Shown: positions 24,478 through 33,600, numbered from the stretch's first letter. The stretch is DNA of 64,000 nucleotides from an uncultured Clostridia bacterium (GCA_934169925.1 CAKPOO010000002.1:124001-188000), one strand, 5' to 3'. Made by a program: numbers and translations. The notes: a model not told the origin generated them from the letters alone.

Positions 24478-26733
24478 ATGGATTTAAAAAAATTATTTGC
24501 AAATATAAAAAATAAATGTATAAGTAAATTTATTAAAATAAGTTATAAAAAAAGAATAGTGTTTATAGCTATAATTTTTCTTCTTATAATGTCAATAATA
24601 AAAAGTGTTTATATATTTGAATTTAAATACCCCAAAAAAGAATATGAAAAATATATGAATTTTAATTGTATTGTAGAAGAAATTGAAAAAATAAAGGATG
24701 ATAAAATAACCTATAAAGTAAAATATAATAACAATAATTTTTATCTTACAATTTCTTTAAATGAGGTAAAAAATGAAAGTAATATAGATATTTGTAATTT
24801 AAAATATAAAGATAATATTGTTTTGTATGGGAAAATTTTATTTTCTGAAAAATTAAATAATCCGTATGAATTTGATTATAAAAGATATTTAAATTCAAAA
24901 AATATCGTTGGAACTATATATGCTAAAAAAATTAAAAATGTTTATATTTATAAAAAATTTGATTTTAAAAAAGTTATATATGATTTTAAAGAATCTTTGT
25001 ACGAATTTTTAGATGAAAATATGGATGAAAAAGAAAGTGATTTATATAAAGCTTTGATTTTTTCAGATAAATTAGAAATAGATGAAAATACAAAATCACT
25101 TTTTGATGATAATGGTATATCTTTTATGATGGCTGTATCTGGAATGCATATTATGTGTTTATTAATAGTACTTGAAAATTTTTTAAGAAAAATGAAAAAT
25201 AAAGATAAAATAAAAATTGAAGTATTAATTTTAGCAATATATGTAATTCTTACAAAAAATGCAGTATCTGCAATAAGAGCTTGCATTATGGCAGTTGTTT
25301 CAAAGGTATCTTTAAAAAAGAGTAACTTACTTAGTAAATTTAAATCTTTGATTTTTGCAATTTTATTTATAATAATTTTAAATCCATATTCTATATTTAA
25401 TGCATCTTTTATAATGTCTGTTTTTTCAACACTTGGAATTATTGTTTTAAATAGTTATATATATAGTTTCTTTGATAGAAAAAAGTTGAAAAATGATTTT
25501 TATCTATATATTAAAAAAAATATTTCCATGTCTATTTCAATTTTTATTTTTATATTTCCAATTCAAGTAAATTATTTTGGATATTTTAATTTTAAATCTT
25601 TTTTATCTACAATTGTAACTTCCAATGTTTTTATTTATGAATATATAATTGGAATTTTGCTTATATTTTTTAAATTTGTACCAGTTATAAATTATATTGT
25701 AATAAATGCAAATTTAGTTACTTTAAAAATAATATTAAAATTATTAACGATTATAAAATGTATAAAATTACCAGATTTTTATTTACCAAAGTTTAATATG
25801 TTTTGTATAGTTATATATTATTTTGCAATTTTTTTAGCAATTTATGGTAAATATATCTATAAATTTTTTAAAGTTAAATATTTTAAAACTATAAGAAAAA
25901 TTTTAAAGACGACGTTAATTAGTTGCTTTATTTTTTTAATTTTAAATGTTATATATGTAAAATATATCGAAAATTACTTTGTATTTTTTAATGTAAAACA
26001 AGGAAATATGTGTTTTATTAGATATGATAGAAAAAATATATTGATAGATTGTGGATCAACTACAAAAAATTTAAGTTATAATGTAATTGATAATTTTTTA
26101 ACTTCAAAAGCTATAAAAAATATTGATTATGTTTTCCTTACTCATTTTCATACAGATCATATAAATGGAATATATGATGTTATAAAAAATTATAAAATAG
26201 AAAATATTTTTACTACTGGTGTGTATGAAAAAACAGAGGATTATTACAAACTTGAACAAATATGTAACGAATATAATATCTTAAAAAGAGAATTGTTTTT
26301 TGGTGATGAGTTAGAATTTAAAAATTTTAAAACCTATGTATTAAGTCCATTTAAAAATGAAAGGATAAAGGATGAGGATGTAGAAAACGCTAATTGTTTA
26401 GTATTACTTTTAAGTATAAAAGATAAAAATTATTTATTTATGGGAGATGCCACAAAAAATACTGAAGAAAAAGTTATAAAAAATGTAAATAAAAATTTGG
26501 ATATATTAAAAAAATTAGAAAATATTAGAGTTTTACAAGTTGGTCATCATGGTTCAAAAACATCTTCTAGTAAAGAGTTTATTTTTTGTATAAATTTTAG
26601 AGTTGCTTTTATTTCTAGTCTTAAAAGTGTTTATGGTCATCCGTCAAATGAAACTATTGATACTTTGAAAAAGAATAATATAATAAAAATTCATATTACG
26701 GAAAAAAATGGCGCATATATTGAAAAAATATAA
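24478..26733 (+). CDS. comEC: ComEC/Rec2 competence DNA channel protein
   Basis: Membrane protein (751 aa) that moves single-stranded DNA across the membrane during natural transformation. An OB-fold-like outer domain follows the first helix ('FIAIIFLLIMSIIKSVYIF'-type), then the Competence domain with 'NGISFMMAVSGMHIMCLLIV' and 'ISAIRACIMAV'-like sequence (here 'VSAIRACIMAVV'), several membrane helices, and a C-terminal metallo-beta-lactamase domain with 'LTHFHTDHINGIYDVI', 'MGDATKNTEE' and 'QVGHHGSKTSSSKEF'. All three parts are present as in full-length ComEC. No Shine-Dalgarno site is seen before ATG 24478, so the start is less sure. No other com genes are in the window. Confidence 0.9.
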   Translation: MDLKKLFANIKNKCISKFIKISYKKRIVFIAIIFLLIMSIIKSVYIFEFKYPKKEYEKYMNFNCIVEEIEKIKDDKITYKVKYNNNNFYLTISLNEVKNESNIDICNLKYKDNIVLYGKILFSEKLNNPYEFDYKRYLNSKNIVGTIYAKKIKNVYIYKKFDFKKVIYDFKESLYEFLDENMDEKESDLYKALIFSDKLEIDENTKSLFDDNGISFMMAVSGMHIMCLLIVLENFLRKMKNKDKIKIEVLILAIYVILTKNAVSAIRACIMAVVSKVSLKKSNLLSKFKSLIFAILFIIILNPYSIFNASFIMSVFSTLGIIVLNSYIYSFFDRKKLKNDFYLYIKKNISMSISIFIFIFPIQVNYFGYFNFKSFLSTIVTSNVFIYEYIIGILLIFFKFVPVINYIVINANLVTLKIILKLLTIIKCIKLPDFYLPKFNMFCIVIYYFAIFLAIYGKYIYKFFKVKYFKTIRKILKTTLISCFIFLILNVIYVKYIENYFVFFNVKQGNMCFIRYDRKNILIDCGSTTKNLSYNVIDNFLTSKAIKNIDYVFLTHFHTDHINGIYDVIKNYKIENIFTTGVYEKTEDYYKLEQICNEYNILKRELFFGDELEFKNFKTYVLSPFKNERIKDEDVENANCLVLLLSIKDKNYLFMGDATKNTEEKVIKNVNKNLDILKKLENIRVLQVGHHGSKTSSSKEFIFCINFRVAFISSLKSVYGHPSNETIDTLKKNNIIKIHITEKNGAYIEKI

Positions 26734-26794
26734 AAATAAAAATTTTATGTGTATATAATTTGTAATTATTGGAAAAATAAAATTAGGTGAAATT

Positions 26795-27391
26795 ATGAAT
26801 AAATTTAAATATAGAATTTTTGTTTTTGTTATTACAGTTTGTCTTATGGGAATTGGAATTGTCCTTGGATATAAAATAGAAATAAATAAAATAAGAGAAA
26901 ATAAAAGTAGTGAAAATATAGAAGAAGTAAAAAGTGTGGATGTAGTTAAAAATATTGAAAATAGTGATACGTCTAGTAGTAAAAAGTATAATATAGAAGT
27001 TGTGTATGTTGATCATTTTACAATTTGTGATGAGGAAGTTGAAGTAAGTGATGAAACTTATCAAAATACAACGCTTGATGAAGTGATAAAAAAGGAAACT
27101 GAAAAACAGAAAGAAAAAAATATAAAATATGATATTATTGCAAGTGGCAATGAAAGTTTAACATATTATAGAAATGTTGATAAATATTGTGATAATCATT
27201 ATAAAGTGATAATTGAAGATAATAAAATAAATGTGTATAAATTAGTAACAGATAAAGAAAATAAGCTATATAAAACTTTAGATGTTAGTGTAAATTTAAT
27301 TAGGGAAGATATAAAAGAGCAATTAAATAGTGGAATTATTGTAAATAAATCTGAAGATCTTGGGTTATTACTAGATGATTTAGAAAGTTAA
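26795..27391 (+). CDS. Membrane-anchored protein with BofC C-terminal-like domain
   Basis: A 198-residue protein with an N-terminal signal/anchor helix ('IFVFVITVCLMGIGIVLGY') and a Ser-rich linker. The last 70 residues fit the pattern of BofC-type C-terminal domains in clostridia as I remember it: a strand pair 'YKVIIEDNKINVYKL', then 'DVSVNLIREDIKEQLNSGI' and an end like 'SEDLGLLLDDLES'. BofC-like proteins are made in the forespore and affect intercompartment signalling. It starts at ATG 26795 with AGGTGA upstream, 62 bases after comEC, possibly in the same transcript, and ends in a shared terminator. Assignment is moderate. Confidence 0.7.
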   Translation: MNKFKYRIFVFVITVCLMGIGIVLGYKIEINKIRENKSSENIEEVKSVDVVKNIENSDTSSSKKYNIEVVYVDHFTICDEEVEVSDETYQNTTLDEVIKKETEKQKEKNIKYDIIASGNESLTYYRNVDKYCDNHYKVIIEDNKINVYKLVTDKENKLYKTLDVSVNLIREDIKEQLNSGIIVNKSEDLGLLLDDLES

Positions 27392-27393
27392 TA

Positions 27394-27427
27394 AATAAAG
27401 GCTAAGTTTTTTACTTAGCCTTTATTG
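27394..27427. terminator. Bidirectional intrinsic terminator
   Basis: Perfect 13-bp stem (27395-27407 with 27413-27425); overlaps the last codons and stop of clpE on the minus strand. Confidence 0.82.
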
Positions 27428-29738
27428 TTATTTTATCATCGTCTATATCTATTAAATATTCAACATTTTCTTTAATATTACCTTTTATAAATTCAATTGA
27501 AATTAAGTCTTCAATATATTTTTGAATTGCACGTCTTAAAGGTCTTGCACCAAATTTTTCATTATAACCTTTTTCTACTATAAACTTGCAAACTTCATCT
27601 GTATAATCAAATAATATATTTCTGTCTTTTGTTTCTTCTTTTAATTCATTTAAGAAAATTTTAGAAATTTTTATTAAATTATCTTTTGAAAGTTTATTAA
27701 ATGTTATAACCTCATCAATTCTATTTAAAAATTCAGGTGAGAAGAATTCTTTTAATGCTTCATTTGTTTTATCTTGAAGCATATCCTTATCAATTTTTGA
27801 ATTCGAAAATCCAAAGCTATCATTTCTAAAATTAGTTCCAAGGTTAGATGTAAGAACAATTATTGTATGTTTAAATGATACACTTTTTCCTTGTGAATCG
27901 GTAAGTTTTCCTTCATCTAATATTTGTAATAGAATATTGTAGACACTTTGATGTGCCTTTTCAATTTCATCAAACAGTACTATACTGTATGGATTTCTTC
28001 TAATCTTTTCTGTTAATTGTCCTGCTTCATCATATCCAACATATCCTGGAGGAGAACCTATTAATTTAGAAGTAGAATTAGATTCCATATATTCTGACAT
28101 ATCAAGTTTTATAACAGAATCCTTGTTATCAAATAATTCATAAGCAAGTTGCTTTACAAGTTCTGTTTTACCAACACCTGTAGGACCTACAAATATAAAT
28201 GATGGTGGTCTTTCAATATTTCTTATATTAGCTCTTTTTCTTATAATTGCATTTGAAATGGCTTCAATTGCTTCATTTTGCCCTATAATTCTGTTACTTA
28301 AATTTTCTTTTAATTTAAGTAATTTTTCAGTTTCAGAAGTTTTTACTCTAGCAACAGGTATTTTTGTCCAAAGTTCTATTACTTGAGCAAGATTGTCAAA
28401 TGTTACTTCATCAGGTTTTATTTTTTCATTTAGTTCATCAAGTTTAGTTTGTAGTTTACATTTTTCTTCTTTTAACTTTGCAGCTTTTTCAAAAGATTCA
28501 ATTGTGTCATCTGTTTGTTCTTGATTTTCTAATTTTTCATTTAATTCAATTTCAGATTCAATTATAGCATTTAATTTTCTTTGAACTTTTTCAAGTTTAG
28601 CTAAAGCTACATTTTCAAGATTAACTCTAGCACAAGCTTCATCAAGTAAGTCAATTGCTTTATCTGGTAAAAATCTATCATGAATGTATTTTTTTGAAAG
28701 ATTAACAGCTTGCTTTAAAATTTCATCTGATATTTTTACTTTATGAAAATCTTCGTAATATGATTTTATTCCACGTAGTATTTCAAAGCATTCTTTAGAA
28801 GTTGGTTCATCTACTATAATTGGTTGGAATCTTCTTTCTAAAGCAGTATCTTTTTCTATACTTTTTCTATATTCTTTTAGAGTAGTTGCACCAATTAATT
28901 GAACACTACCGTTTGCAAGTGCAGGTTTTAGCATATTTGCAGCATTCATTGAATTGTCGTGTTCGAGACCTCCAACTATATTATGAACTTCATCTATTGC
29001 TAAAATAATATTTCCATATGCTTTACATTCATCAATAATTCCTTTAATTCTTGATTCGAATTGGCCTCTAAACTGAGTACCTGCAACTAAAGATGTCATA
29101 TCTATTAAATATACTTCTTTTCCAATTAATTTTGCTGGAACTTCTTCATCAGCAATTTTTTGTGCAAGAGCAGCAATAATAGCAGTTTTACCAACACCTG
29201 GTTCACCAATTAGAGCAGGGTTATTTTTACTTCTTCTATTTAGAATTTGTATCATTCTATCAAGTTCTCTTTTTCTGCCTATAACTTTATCAATTTTACC
29301 TTCTTTTGCTTTTTTAGTTAAATTTTCTCCATAAGTATCAAGATATTTCTTCTTTTTGTTTTTTGATTTTGTATTTTCTTTTGTATCTTTTTGATTACTA
29401 TTTTCTGATTCATTTTTATTTTTTCCAAAAAGGTTTGAAATGTTAAAAAAATTCTTTGGAAGTTCATCGTCACTATCTTCATTAAGAATATCATCTTGCA
29501 TACTATCAGGATCAAATCCAAGACCTCCCATTAGACTTTCGATTTGTTTTGACATATTTTCAACCTCTTCAGGAGTTATTTTTTCCATTTCTTTCATAAT
29601 ACTTTCCATAGGATTAATGCCTTGTTTTTTTGCACATTCAAGACAATAACCAGTGGATTCTTCAGTTTTGTTACCATTTTTATCAAGTTTATTAACAAAA
29701 ATAACAGCCATGTTTTTTTTACATACTGAACATAACAT
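27411..29738 (-). CDS. clpE: ATP-dependent Clp protease ATPase, ClpE/ClpC type
   Basis: Hsp100 unfoldase of 775 residues. The N-terminus has a zinc finger ('MLCSVCKKNM' and 'GYCLECAKKQG') as in ClpE rather than the double Clp-N domain of ClpC. Two AAA+ domains follow: D1 with 'GEPGVGKT' and 'IILAIDEVHNI', and D2 with 'GPTGVGKTELVKQLAYELF' and 'VLFDEIEKAH'. A coiled-coil/UVR-like middle lies between. 'DSFGFSN' sits where the ClpP-binding loop is expected. The ATG at 29738 is chosen since GGAG is 9 bases upstream; earlier ATGs at 29753 and 29747 overlap that site. It gives a direct comparison for the Clp-D1/M41 fusion at 10597-12690. Confidence 0.9.
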   Translation of the reverse strand: MLCSVCKKNMAVIFVNKLDKNGNKTEESTGYCLECAKKQGINPMESIMKEMEKITPEEVENMSKQIESLMGGLGFDPDSMQDDILNEDSDDELPKNFFNISNLFGKNKNESENSNQKDTKENTKSKNKKKKYLDTYGENLTKKAKEGKIDKVIGRKRELDRMIQILNRRSKNNPALIGEPGVGKTAIIAALAQKIADEEVPAKLIGKEVYLIDMTSLVAGTQFRGQFESRIKGIIDECKAYGNIILAIDEVHNIVGGLEHDNSMNAANMLKPALANGSVQLIGATTLKEYRKSIEKDTALERRFQPIIVDEPTSKECFEILRGIKSYYEDFHKVKISDEILKQAVNLSKKYIHDRFLPDKAIDLLDEACARVNLENVALAKLEKVQRKLNAIIESEIELNEKLENQEQTDDTIESFEKAAKLKEEKCKLQTKLDELNEKIKPDEVTFDNLAQVIELWTKIPVARVKTSETEKLLKLKENLSNRIIGQNEAIEAISNAIIRKRANIRNIERPPSFIFVGPTGVGKTELVKQLAYELFDNKDSVIKLDMSEYMESNSTSKLIGSPPGYVGYDEAGQLTEKIRRNPYSIVLFDEIEKAHQSVYNILLQILDEGKLTDSQGKSVSFKHTIIVLTSNLGTNFRNDSFGFSNSKIDKDMLQDKTNEALKEFFSPEFLNRIDEVITFNKLSKDNLIKISKIFLNELKEETKDRNILFDYTDEVCKFIVEKGYNEKFGARPLRRAIQKYIEDLISIEFIKGNIKENVEYLIDIDDDKITIKAK

Positions 29739-29757
29739 ATATATCATCTCCATTTTT

Positions 29758-29776
29758 TAGTTATAGTATATAACTA
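29758..29776. promoter_or_regulatory. Perfect inverted repeat in the clpE leader (candidate operator)
   Basis: TAGTTATA, 3-base centre, TATAACTA: perfect 8-bp arms right at the expected transcription start of clpE and before its ribosome binding site. It does not match the direct-repeat CtsR operator I know. Regulator unknown. Confidence 0.5.
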
Positions 29777-29784
29777 GTTAGGTG

Positions 29785-29813
29785 ATTATATCATATGAAT
29801 AGAAAAAATTCAA
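29785..29813 (-). promoter_or_regulatory. Sigma-A-type promoter for clpE
   Basis: Minus strand TTGAAT (29813-29808), 17-base spacer, TATAAT (29790-29785). Confidence 0.8.
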
Positions 29814-29836
29814 CTAAATAAAGGAGGGAATACTAT

Positions 29837-29865
29837 TTGACAAAAAAATAAATGTGAGATATAAT
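29837..29865 (+). promoter_or_regulatory. Consensus promoter for 29926-30669
   Basis: TTGACA (29837-29842), 17-base spacer, TATAAT (29860-29865): a perfect consensus. The leader of about 55 bases before the ATG carries GAAGGGG. Confidence 0.85.
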
Positions 29866-29925
29866 CAAGAAAATTTTAGAGGTATGAAAACGTAAGGTTC
29901 CTTATTTTAAAAGAAGGGGAATTTT

Positions 29926-30669
29926 ATGAAATTATTAAAAAATATTTTAAAATTAGCGATCGTGTCAGTTTTTATTTATCTTGTATTTTTTACATCTATG
30001 ATACATGATATAAAAGAAATATTAAAAAAAAATGGAACTGTAAAAGAGTATATTTTAAATGTATCACCTAATAGTGATGGGACTTTAGATATGACATATA
30101 ATCTTAGATTAGACATAGATAAAAAAACAGAGTGTGTTAAAATTAAAATTCCAAATAAGAACTTTGATGTTGTTTTTAAAGGTGAAAATATATCATCAAT
30201 AGATAAAAGTTTATTTGGAGATTATGCATTAATTAAATTAAAAAGAACGTATACTGAGGGTGAAAACATAAATTTATCTTTTGATTTAAAACAAAATAAT
30301 CTTTATACTTTAAAAGATGATAAGAAAATATTAATGTATAGAATTAAGCCAGGTAGAGTAAATAATTTTAAATGTAGCAATTATACTTTAAATTGGGAAA
30401 AATCACAGGTTTATTTTTCTGGAATGGGTGTTGAAAATGGTGAGTATATAACTTTAAATTCTAAGTTTAATAATTTTTCTACAAAGACTTTAATGATACA
30501 ATATAAAACAGACAGTTTTGAAAATTTAAATTATGAAAATAGAAAAAGTAATATTTTATATTACTTTGACGAGGGATATATGTACATTATAATTGCTGCT
30601 TTAGTTATAATATCAGAGATTATATTATATAAAAGAAGGTTTTATGAAAGTATTGGAATTGAATATTAG
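29926..30669 (+). CDS. Two-helix membrane protein with extracytoplasmic beta domain (paralogue 1)
   Basis: A 247-residue protein with an N-terminal membrane helix ('LAIVSVFIYLVFFTSMI'), about 170 residues that look all-beta and extracytoplasmic, and a C-terminal helix ('YIIIAALVIISEIILY') with a short basic tail. It is clearly a paralogue of 32123-32857: both share the frame 'G.V..YI.N....S.GTL.M.YN..L', then 'IKIK.PN' and 'GRTY.E.EN.N..F.L.Q.N.Y.LK' in the same order and spacing. The SPASM protein lies between the two copies. No known family recognised; inferred to be membrane partners in that cassette. Perfect promoter upstream, terminator downstream. Confidence 0.8.
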   Translation: MKLLKNILKLAIVSVFIYLVFFTSMIHDIKEILKKNGTVKEYILNVSPNSDGTLDMTYNLRLDIDKKTECVKIKIPNKNFDVVFKGENISSIDKSLFGDYALIKLKRTYTEGENINLSFDLKQNNLYTLKDDKKILMYRIKPGRVNNFKCSNYTLNWEKSQVYFSGMGVENGEYITLNSKFNNFSTKTLMIQYKTDSFENLNYENRKSNILYYFDEGYMYIIIAALVIISEIILYKRRFYESIGIEY

Positions 30670-30670
30670 T

Positions 30671-30713
30671 AAAAATGGAATGAAAAATGGTTATTTTTTG
30701 TTCCATTTTTTTA
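30671..30713 (+). terminator. Intrinsic terminator after 29926-30669
   Basis: 10-bp perfect stem AAAAATGGAA/TTCCATTTTT (30671-30680 with 30701-30710), long A/T-rich loop and T tail. Confidence 0.7.
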
Positions 30714-30725
30714 AGTTATATGTTG

Positions 30726-30755
30726 TTGACATTTTTTGACAATTTAATATATAAT
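30726..30755 (+). promoter_or_regulatory. Promoter for the SPASM protein gene
   Basis: TTGACA (30726-30731), 18-base spacer, TATAAT (30750-30755), 43 bases before the ATG. Confidence 0.78.
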
Positions 30756-30798
30756 CAAAATCAGTATAGTATATGTTTTATATTTGGGAGTTGTATAT

Positions 30799-32112
30799 AT
30801 GAATTTAAAAAAAGAAAATTTTAGATTTAAAAGATCAAAAGAGGTTTTACATGCAAAATTTAATATAGAAAATGGTGGTAATTTAATTATGTATTTAATT
30901 CCACCAAAATTTTCTTTTAAAGAAAGGTCATCAACACTTATTTTAAATAACCAAAATGTAATTCCTGTTGGTGCATCTTGGTATGTAATTATTTCAAATT
31001 TTATGAATTGTTTAAATGAATATAACAAGAATTTAAATAAAGATGAAATCAAAAAAATTATTCAAAAAACAGTCAATATGACAAAAATGGTATACCCAGC
31101 AGTTGATAGAAAATTAATAACTCAAGATACTAAACTTATAGTTAAAGTTTTTGAAGAATTTGCAATAGGAAATACTCCTAAAGAAAATATAGGTCAAATA
31201 TCTACTAATGTGTATTTAAAAAATATGGACGGTCCTTACCTTGTAAACATGGTGTTTGATAAAAGCTTTGAAAGTTATAATTTATGTTTAAATAGAGAAA
31301 ATGACTATGTTATAGAAAAAGATTTATTAGATGATGTACATATTAATAAGGTTATAAGTAAATTAAAAGATTACAGAGTTTCTCAATTAAATTTTGTTTG
31401 TAATGATAATTTACAAAAAGAAAGAATTATAAATATAATTAATAAATCAAGATGGTTTTATACAATGTTTAGTACTTCTAGAGTTTGTTTTGATGAAATA
31501 GAGGCAAGTAAATTAAAAGAGTTTAGTTTGGATCAAATTGATTATACTATTTATTCTGTTAGAGAAGATATTAATAGGAAAATAGATGATACACAAGATT
31601 TAGAAAGTATCAAAAAAAGTATAAAAATTTTAACAGATGAAGGACTAAATGTTCATGTTAAGTATCCAATTTGTAAATTAAATACAAATTTTGAAGAGAT
31701 GTTTAGTTATTTAAAAAGTGTAAATGTTTTATATGTAAAAATTTGTTTATATAATTTAGTTGATAAAGATAATAGATACTCATTAGAAGAATATTTTGAG
31801 CTTATTAAAGAGGCAAAAGAAATAGCAAAAAAATACAATATTAATATTCAAATATTAACAAATGATATATCAAATCATAGTTTTGATAAAATAGAGGGTA
31901 TATTAAAATTAGGCTGTAGGCCTACAGTTACAGAGCTTACTTTGTTAATGGATGGCTCAATTCTTCCTTGTAAAAGCTATATTTCCAAAAAACAAATAAT
32001 AGGTAATGTTTTTAAAGATAACTGGAAAGAGATTTGGAAAAAAAGTGAAAAAGCCAATAATATTAGAAAAAATAATGCTAATATTAATTGTGGCTGTCCA
32101 TTAGATATTTAA
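30799..32112 (+). CDS. Radical-SAM-like SPASM protein lacking the CxxxCxxC cluster motif
   Basis: A 437-residue soluble protein. The end is a SPASM region: 'LLMDGSILPCKSYISKK' followed by 'IIGNVFKDNWKEIWKKS' and final 'INCGCPLDI', the pattern that binds auxiliary iron-sulfur clusters in peptide-modifying enzymes. The preceding 230 residues fit a radical-SAM barrel in strand-helix rhythm, but where CxxxCxxC should be, after 'DGPYLVNMVF', the sequence is 'DKSFESYNLCLNRE', leaving one cysteine at most. So the SAM-binding cluster is probably lost. The first 130 residues form a separate unrecognised domain. ATG 30799 has GGGAG upstream. It lies between two paralogous membrane proteins and is 10 bases from the second. 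Function unknown. Confidence 0.75.
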   Translation: MNLKKENFRFKRSKEVLHAKFNIENGGNLIMYLIPPKFSFKERSSTLILNNQNVIPVGASWYVIISNFMNCLNEYNKNLNKDEIKKIIQKTVNMTKMVYPAVDRKLITQDTKLIVKVFEEFAIGNTPKENIGQISTNVYLKNMDGPYLVNMVFDKSFESYNLCLNRENDYVIEKDLLDDVHINKVISKLKDYRVSQLNFVCNDNLQKERIINIINKSRWFYTMFSTSRVCFDEIEASKLKEFSLDQIDYTIYSVREDINRKIDDTQDLESIKKSIKILTDEGLNVHVKYPICKLNTNFEEMFSYLKSVNVLYVKICLYNLVDKDNRYSLEEYFELIKEAKEIAKKYNINIQILTNDISNHSFDKIEGILKLGCRPTVTELTLLMDGSILPCKSYISKKQIIGNVFKDNWKEIWKKSEKANNIRKNNANINCGCPLDI

Positions 32113-32122
32113 GGAGTTATAT

Positions 32123-32857
32123 ATGAAAGGTTTTTTTAGATTTTTAATTTTAGCTGTACTAATTTTTGCTGTTGTATATGAAAAAGGTAATGATATTGCT
32201 ACATTATTTCAAAAAAATGGTGAAGTAACTAATTATATTGTAAATATTGCTACAAATTCAAATGGTACTTTAAGAATGAATTATAACATAGGTCTTAATT
32301 TTTATAAAAATACTGATTCTATAAAAATTAAAGTTCCAAATGATAACTTAGAAGTATTAAGTAAAGATGATTGTATAAAAGAAATAAAAGTTGATACATT
32401 TGGTAATTATATAGAAGTAAAATTTGGTAGGACGTATAAAGAAAATGAAAATTTAAACTTTAAATTTTCTTTAAATCAGTCGAATGTATATTACCTAAAA
32501 AATAAGGACCAACTTTGTGTATTTAGATTAAAAGCAATGAAAATTAGAAATTTTGATTGTGAGAAGATAAAAGTTGCATGGCAAGGAAAAGATGTATTCT
32601 TTTCAGGAATAAGTAAAGATGTTGGTGATAAAAATATATACGACTTAAAAACTAATTTTATCTATACATCACCAATTGTCGCTCAGTATCAAACTAGTAG
32701 TTTAAGTTTATCACCAGAAAACAAGAAAGGATTTAGTGTATCTTCTATTGTTGATAGTGGCTTTTTCTATTTGATAATAGTTGGAGTTGTTATAATAGGT
32801 GAAGTAGTTATTAGTAGAAATAGTTATAGCCAAAACAGAGGATTTGTATATAATTAA
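32123..32857 (+). CDS. Two-helix membrane protein with extracytoplasmic beta domain (paralogue 2)
   Basis: A 244-residue paralogue of 29926-30669, with N-terminal helix 'FLILAVLIFAVVYEKG', beta-rich middle and C-terminal helix 'FYLIIVGVVIIGEVVI'. It starts 10 bases after the SPASM protein with AAGGAG upstream, so the two are in one transcript. The conserved 'SGI' segment after the Trp-containing strand ('VAWQGKDVFFSGIS' here, 'LNWEKSQVYFSGMG' in the other) is the best-kept part and may be functional. Family unknown. Confidence 0.8.
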   Translation: MKGFFRFLILAVLIFAVVYEKGNDIATLFQKNGEVTNYIVNIATNSNGTLRMNYNIGLNFYKNTDSIKIKVPNDNLEVLSKDDCIKEIKVDTFGNYIEVKFGRTYKENENLNFKFSLNQSNVYYLKNKDQLCVFRLKAMKIRNFDCEKIKVAWQGKDVFFSGISKDVGDKNIYDLKTNFIYTSPIVAQYQTSSLSLSPENKKGFSVSSIVDSGFFYLIIVGVVIIGEVVISRNSYSQNRGFVYN

Positions 32858-32862
32858 AAAAA

Positions 32863-32927
32863 AATATATATGAACCAAAATTGTTAGAATTTTAATTTTA
32901 ACAATGATGGTTCACTTTTTATATATA
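32863..32927 (+). terminator. Long intrinsic terminator
   Basis: Stem of over 20 bp with one mismatch region (TATATATGAACCAAAATTG and its partner near 32899-32927). Similar arms occur at 19531-19578. Confidence 0.75.
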
Positions 32928-32940
32928 CAAAAATATTTTC

Positions 32941-32969
32941 TTTACAAATAATTTTTAATATTATATAAT
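32941..32969 (+). promoter_or_regulatory. Promoter of scpB-addB
   Basis: TTTACA (32941-32946), 17-base spacer, TATAAT (32964-32969); ATG at 32994 follows GAGGTGA. Confidence 0.78.
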
Positions 32970-32993
32970 CTGTATAATGTATGAGGTGAATTT

Positions 32994-33587
32994 ATGGAAG
33001 AAATAGTAAAAATTGTTGAAGCAGTAATGTTTGCACTTGGAAGAGAAGTAACATTACAAGAATTATCAGACACTCTAAAATTTGATAAAGAGGATGTAAT
33101 TAAAGCTTTAGACAGTCTAAAAGAAAAATATAATAAAAATAATGGAGTAGTTTTAGTTGAAGTAAAAAATGCATATCAACTTGTTAGTAATAAGGATTGC
33201 TATAAATATATAAATAAATTTATTGAAAATACAAAAAGACAGAATTTATCAAATGCTGCTTTAGAAACTTTAAGTATAATTGCATACAATCCTAAAATAA
33301 CAAAATCAGAAATTGAAAGTATAAGAGGGGTAAATAGTGATTTTGCAGTTAATAGACTTTTAGAATGTGGTCTTGTAGAAGAGGTTGCAAGATTAAATTT
33401 ACCTGGTAGACCTGCTGCATATTCAGTTACAAATGAATTCTTAAGATCTTGTGGAATAAAAGATATAGATGAATTACCTGATTTTGAAAATATTAGAATA
33501 AAAGATGAACAATTACTTGTTTCTGATTTTGAAGATAATAAAGTAAATGAAGATGAAGATGATAAAAATAATGAAAATAAAGAATAA
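32994..33587 (+). CDS. scpB: Segregation and condensation protein B
   Basis: Kleisin-associated winged-helix dimer that works with ScpA and SMC. The 197-aa protein begins 'MEEIVKIVEAVMFALGREVT', and has the conserved second winged helix 'AALETLSIIAYNPKITKSEI' with 'IRGVNSDFAVNRLLECGLVE' and 'LPGRPAAYSVTNEFL'. A disordered acidic tail follows. scpA, normally just upstream, is not here. addB starts 14 bases downstream, so both share a transcript. Confidence 0.94.
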   Translation: MEEIVKIVEAVMFALGREVTLQELSDTLKFDKEDVIKALDSLKEKYNKNNGVVLVEVKNAYQLVSNKDCYKYINKFIENTKRQNLSNAALETLSIIAYNPKITKSEIESIRGVNSDFAVNRLLECGLVEEVARLNLPGRPAAYSVTNEFLRSCGIKDIDELPDFENIRIKDEQLLVSDFEDNKVNEDEDDKNNENKE

Positions 33588-33600
33588 ATAGGAGTTATAT

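Noticed and set aside
29882..29895. Two-codon leader frame (ATG AAA ACG TAA) before 29926, considered as a leader peptide
   Set aside because: Too short and with the purine-rich site too close; no attenuator structure seen.
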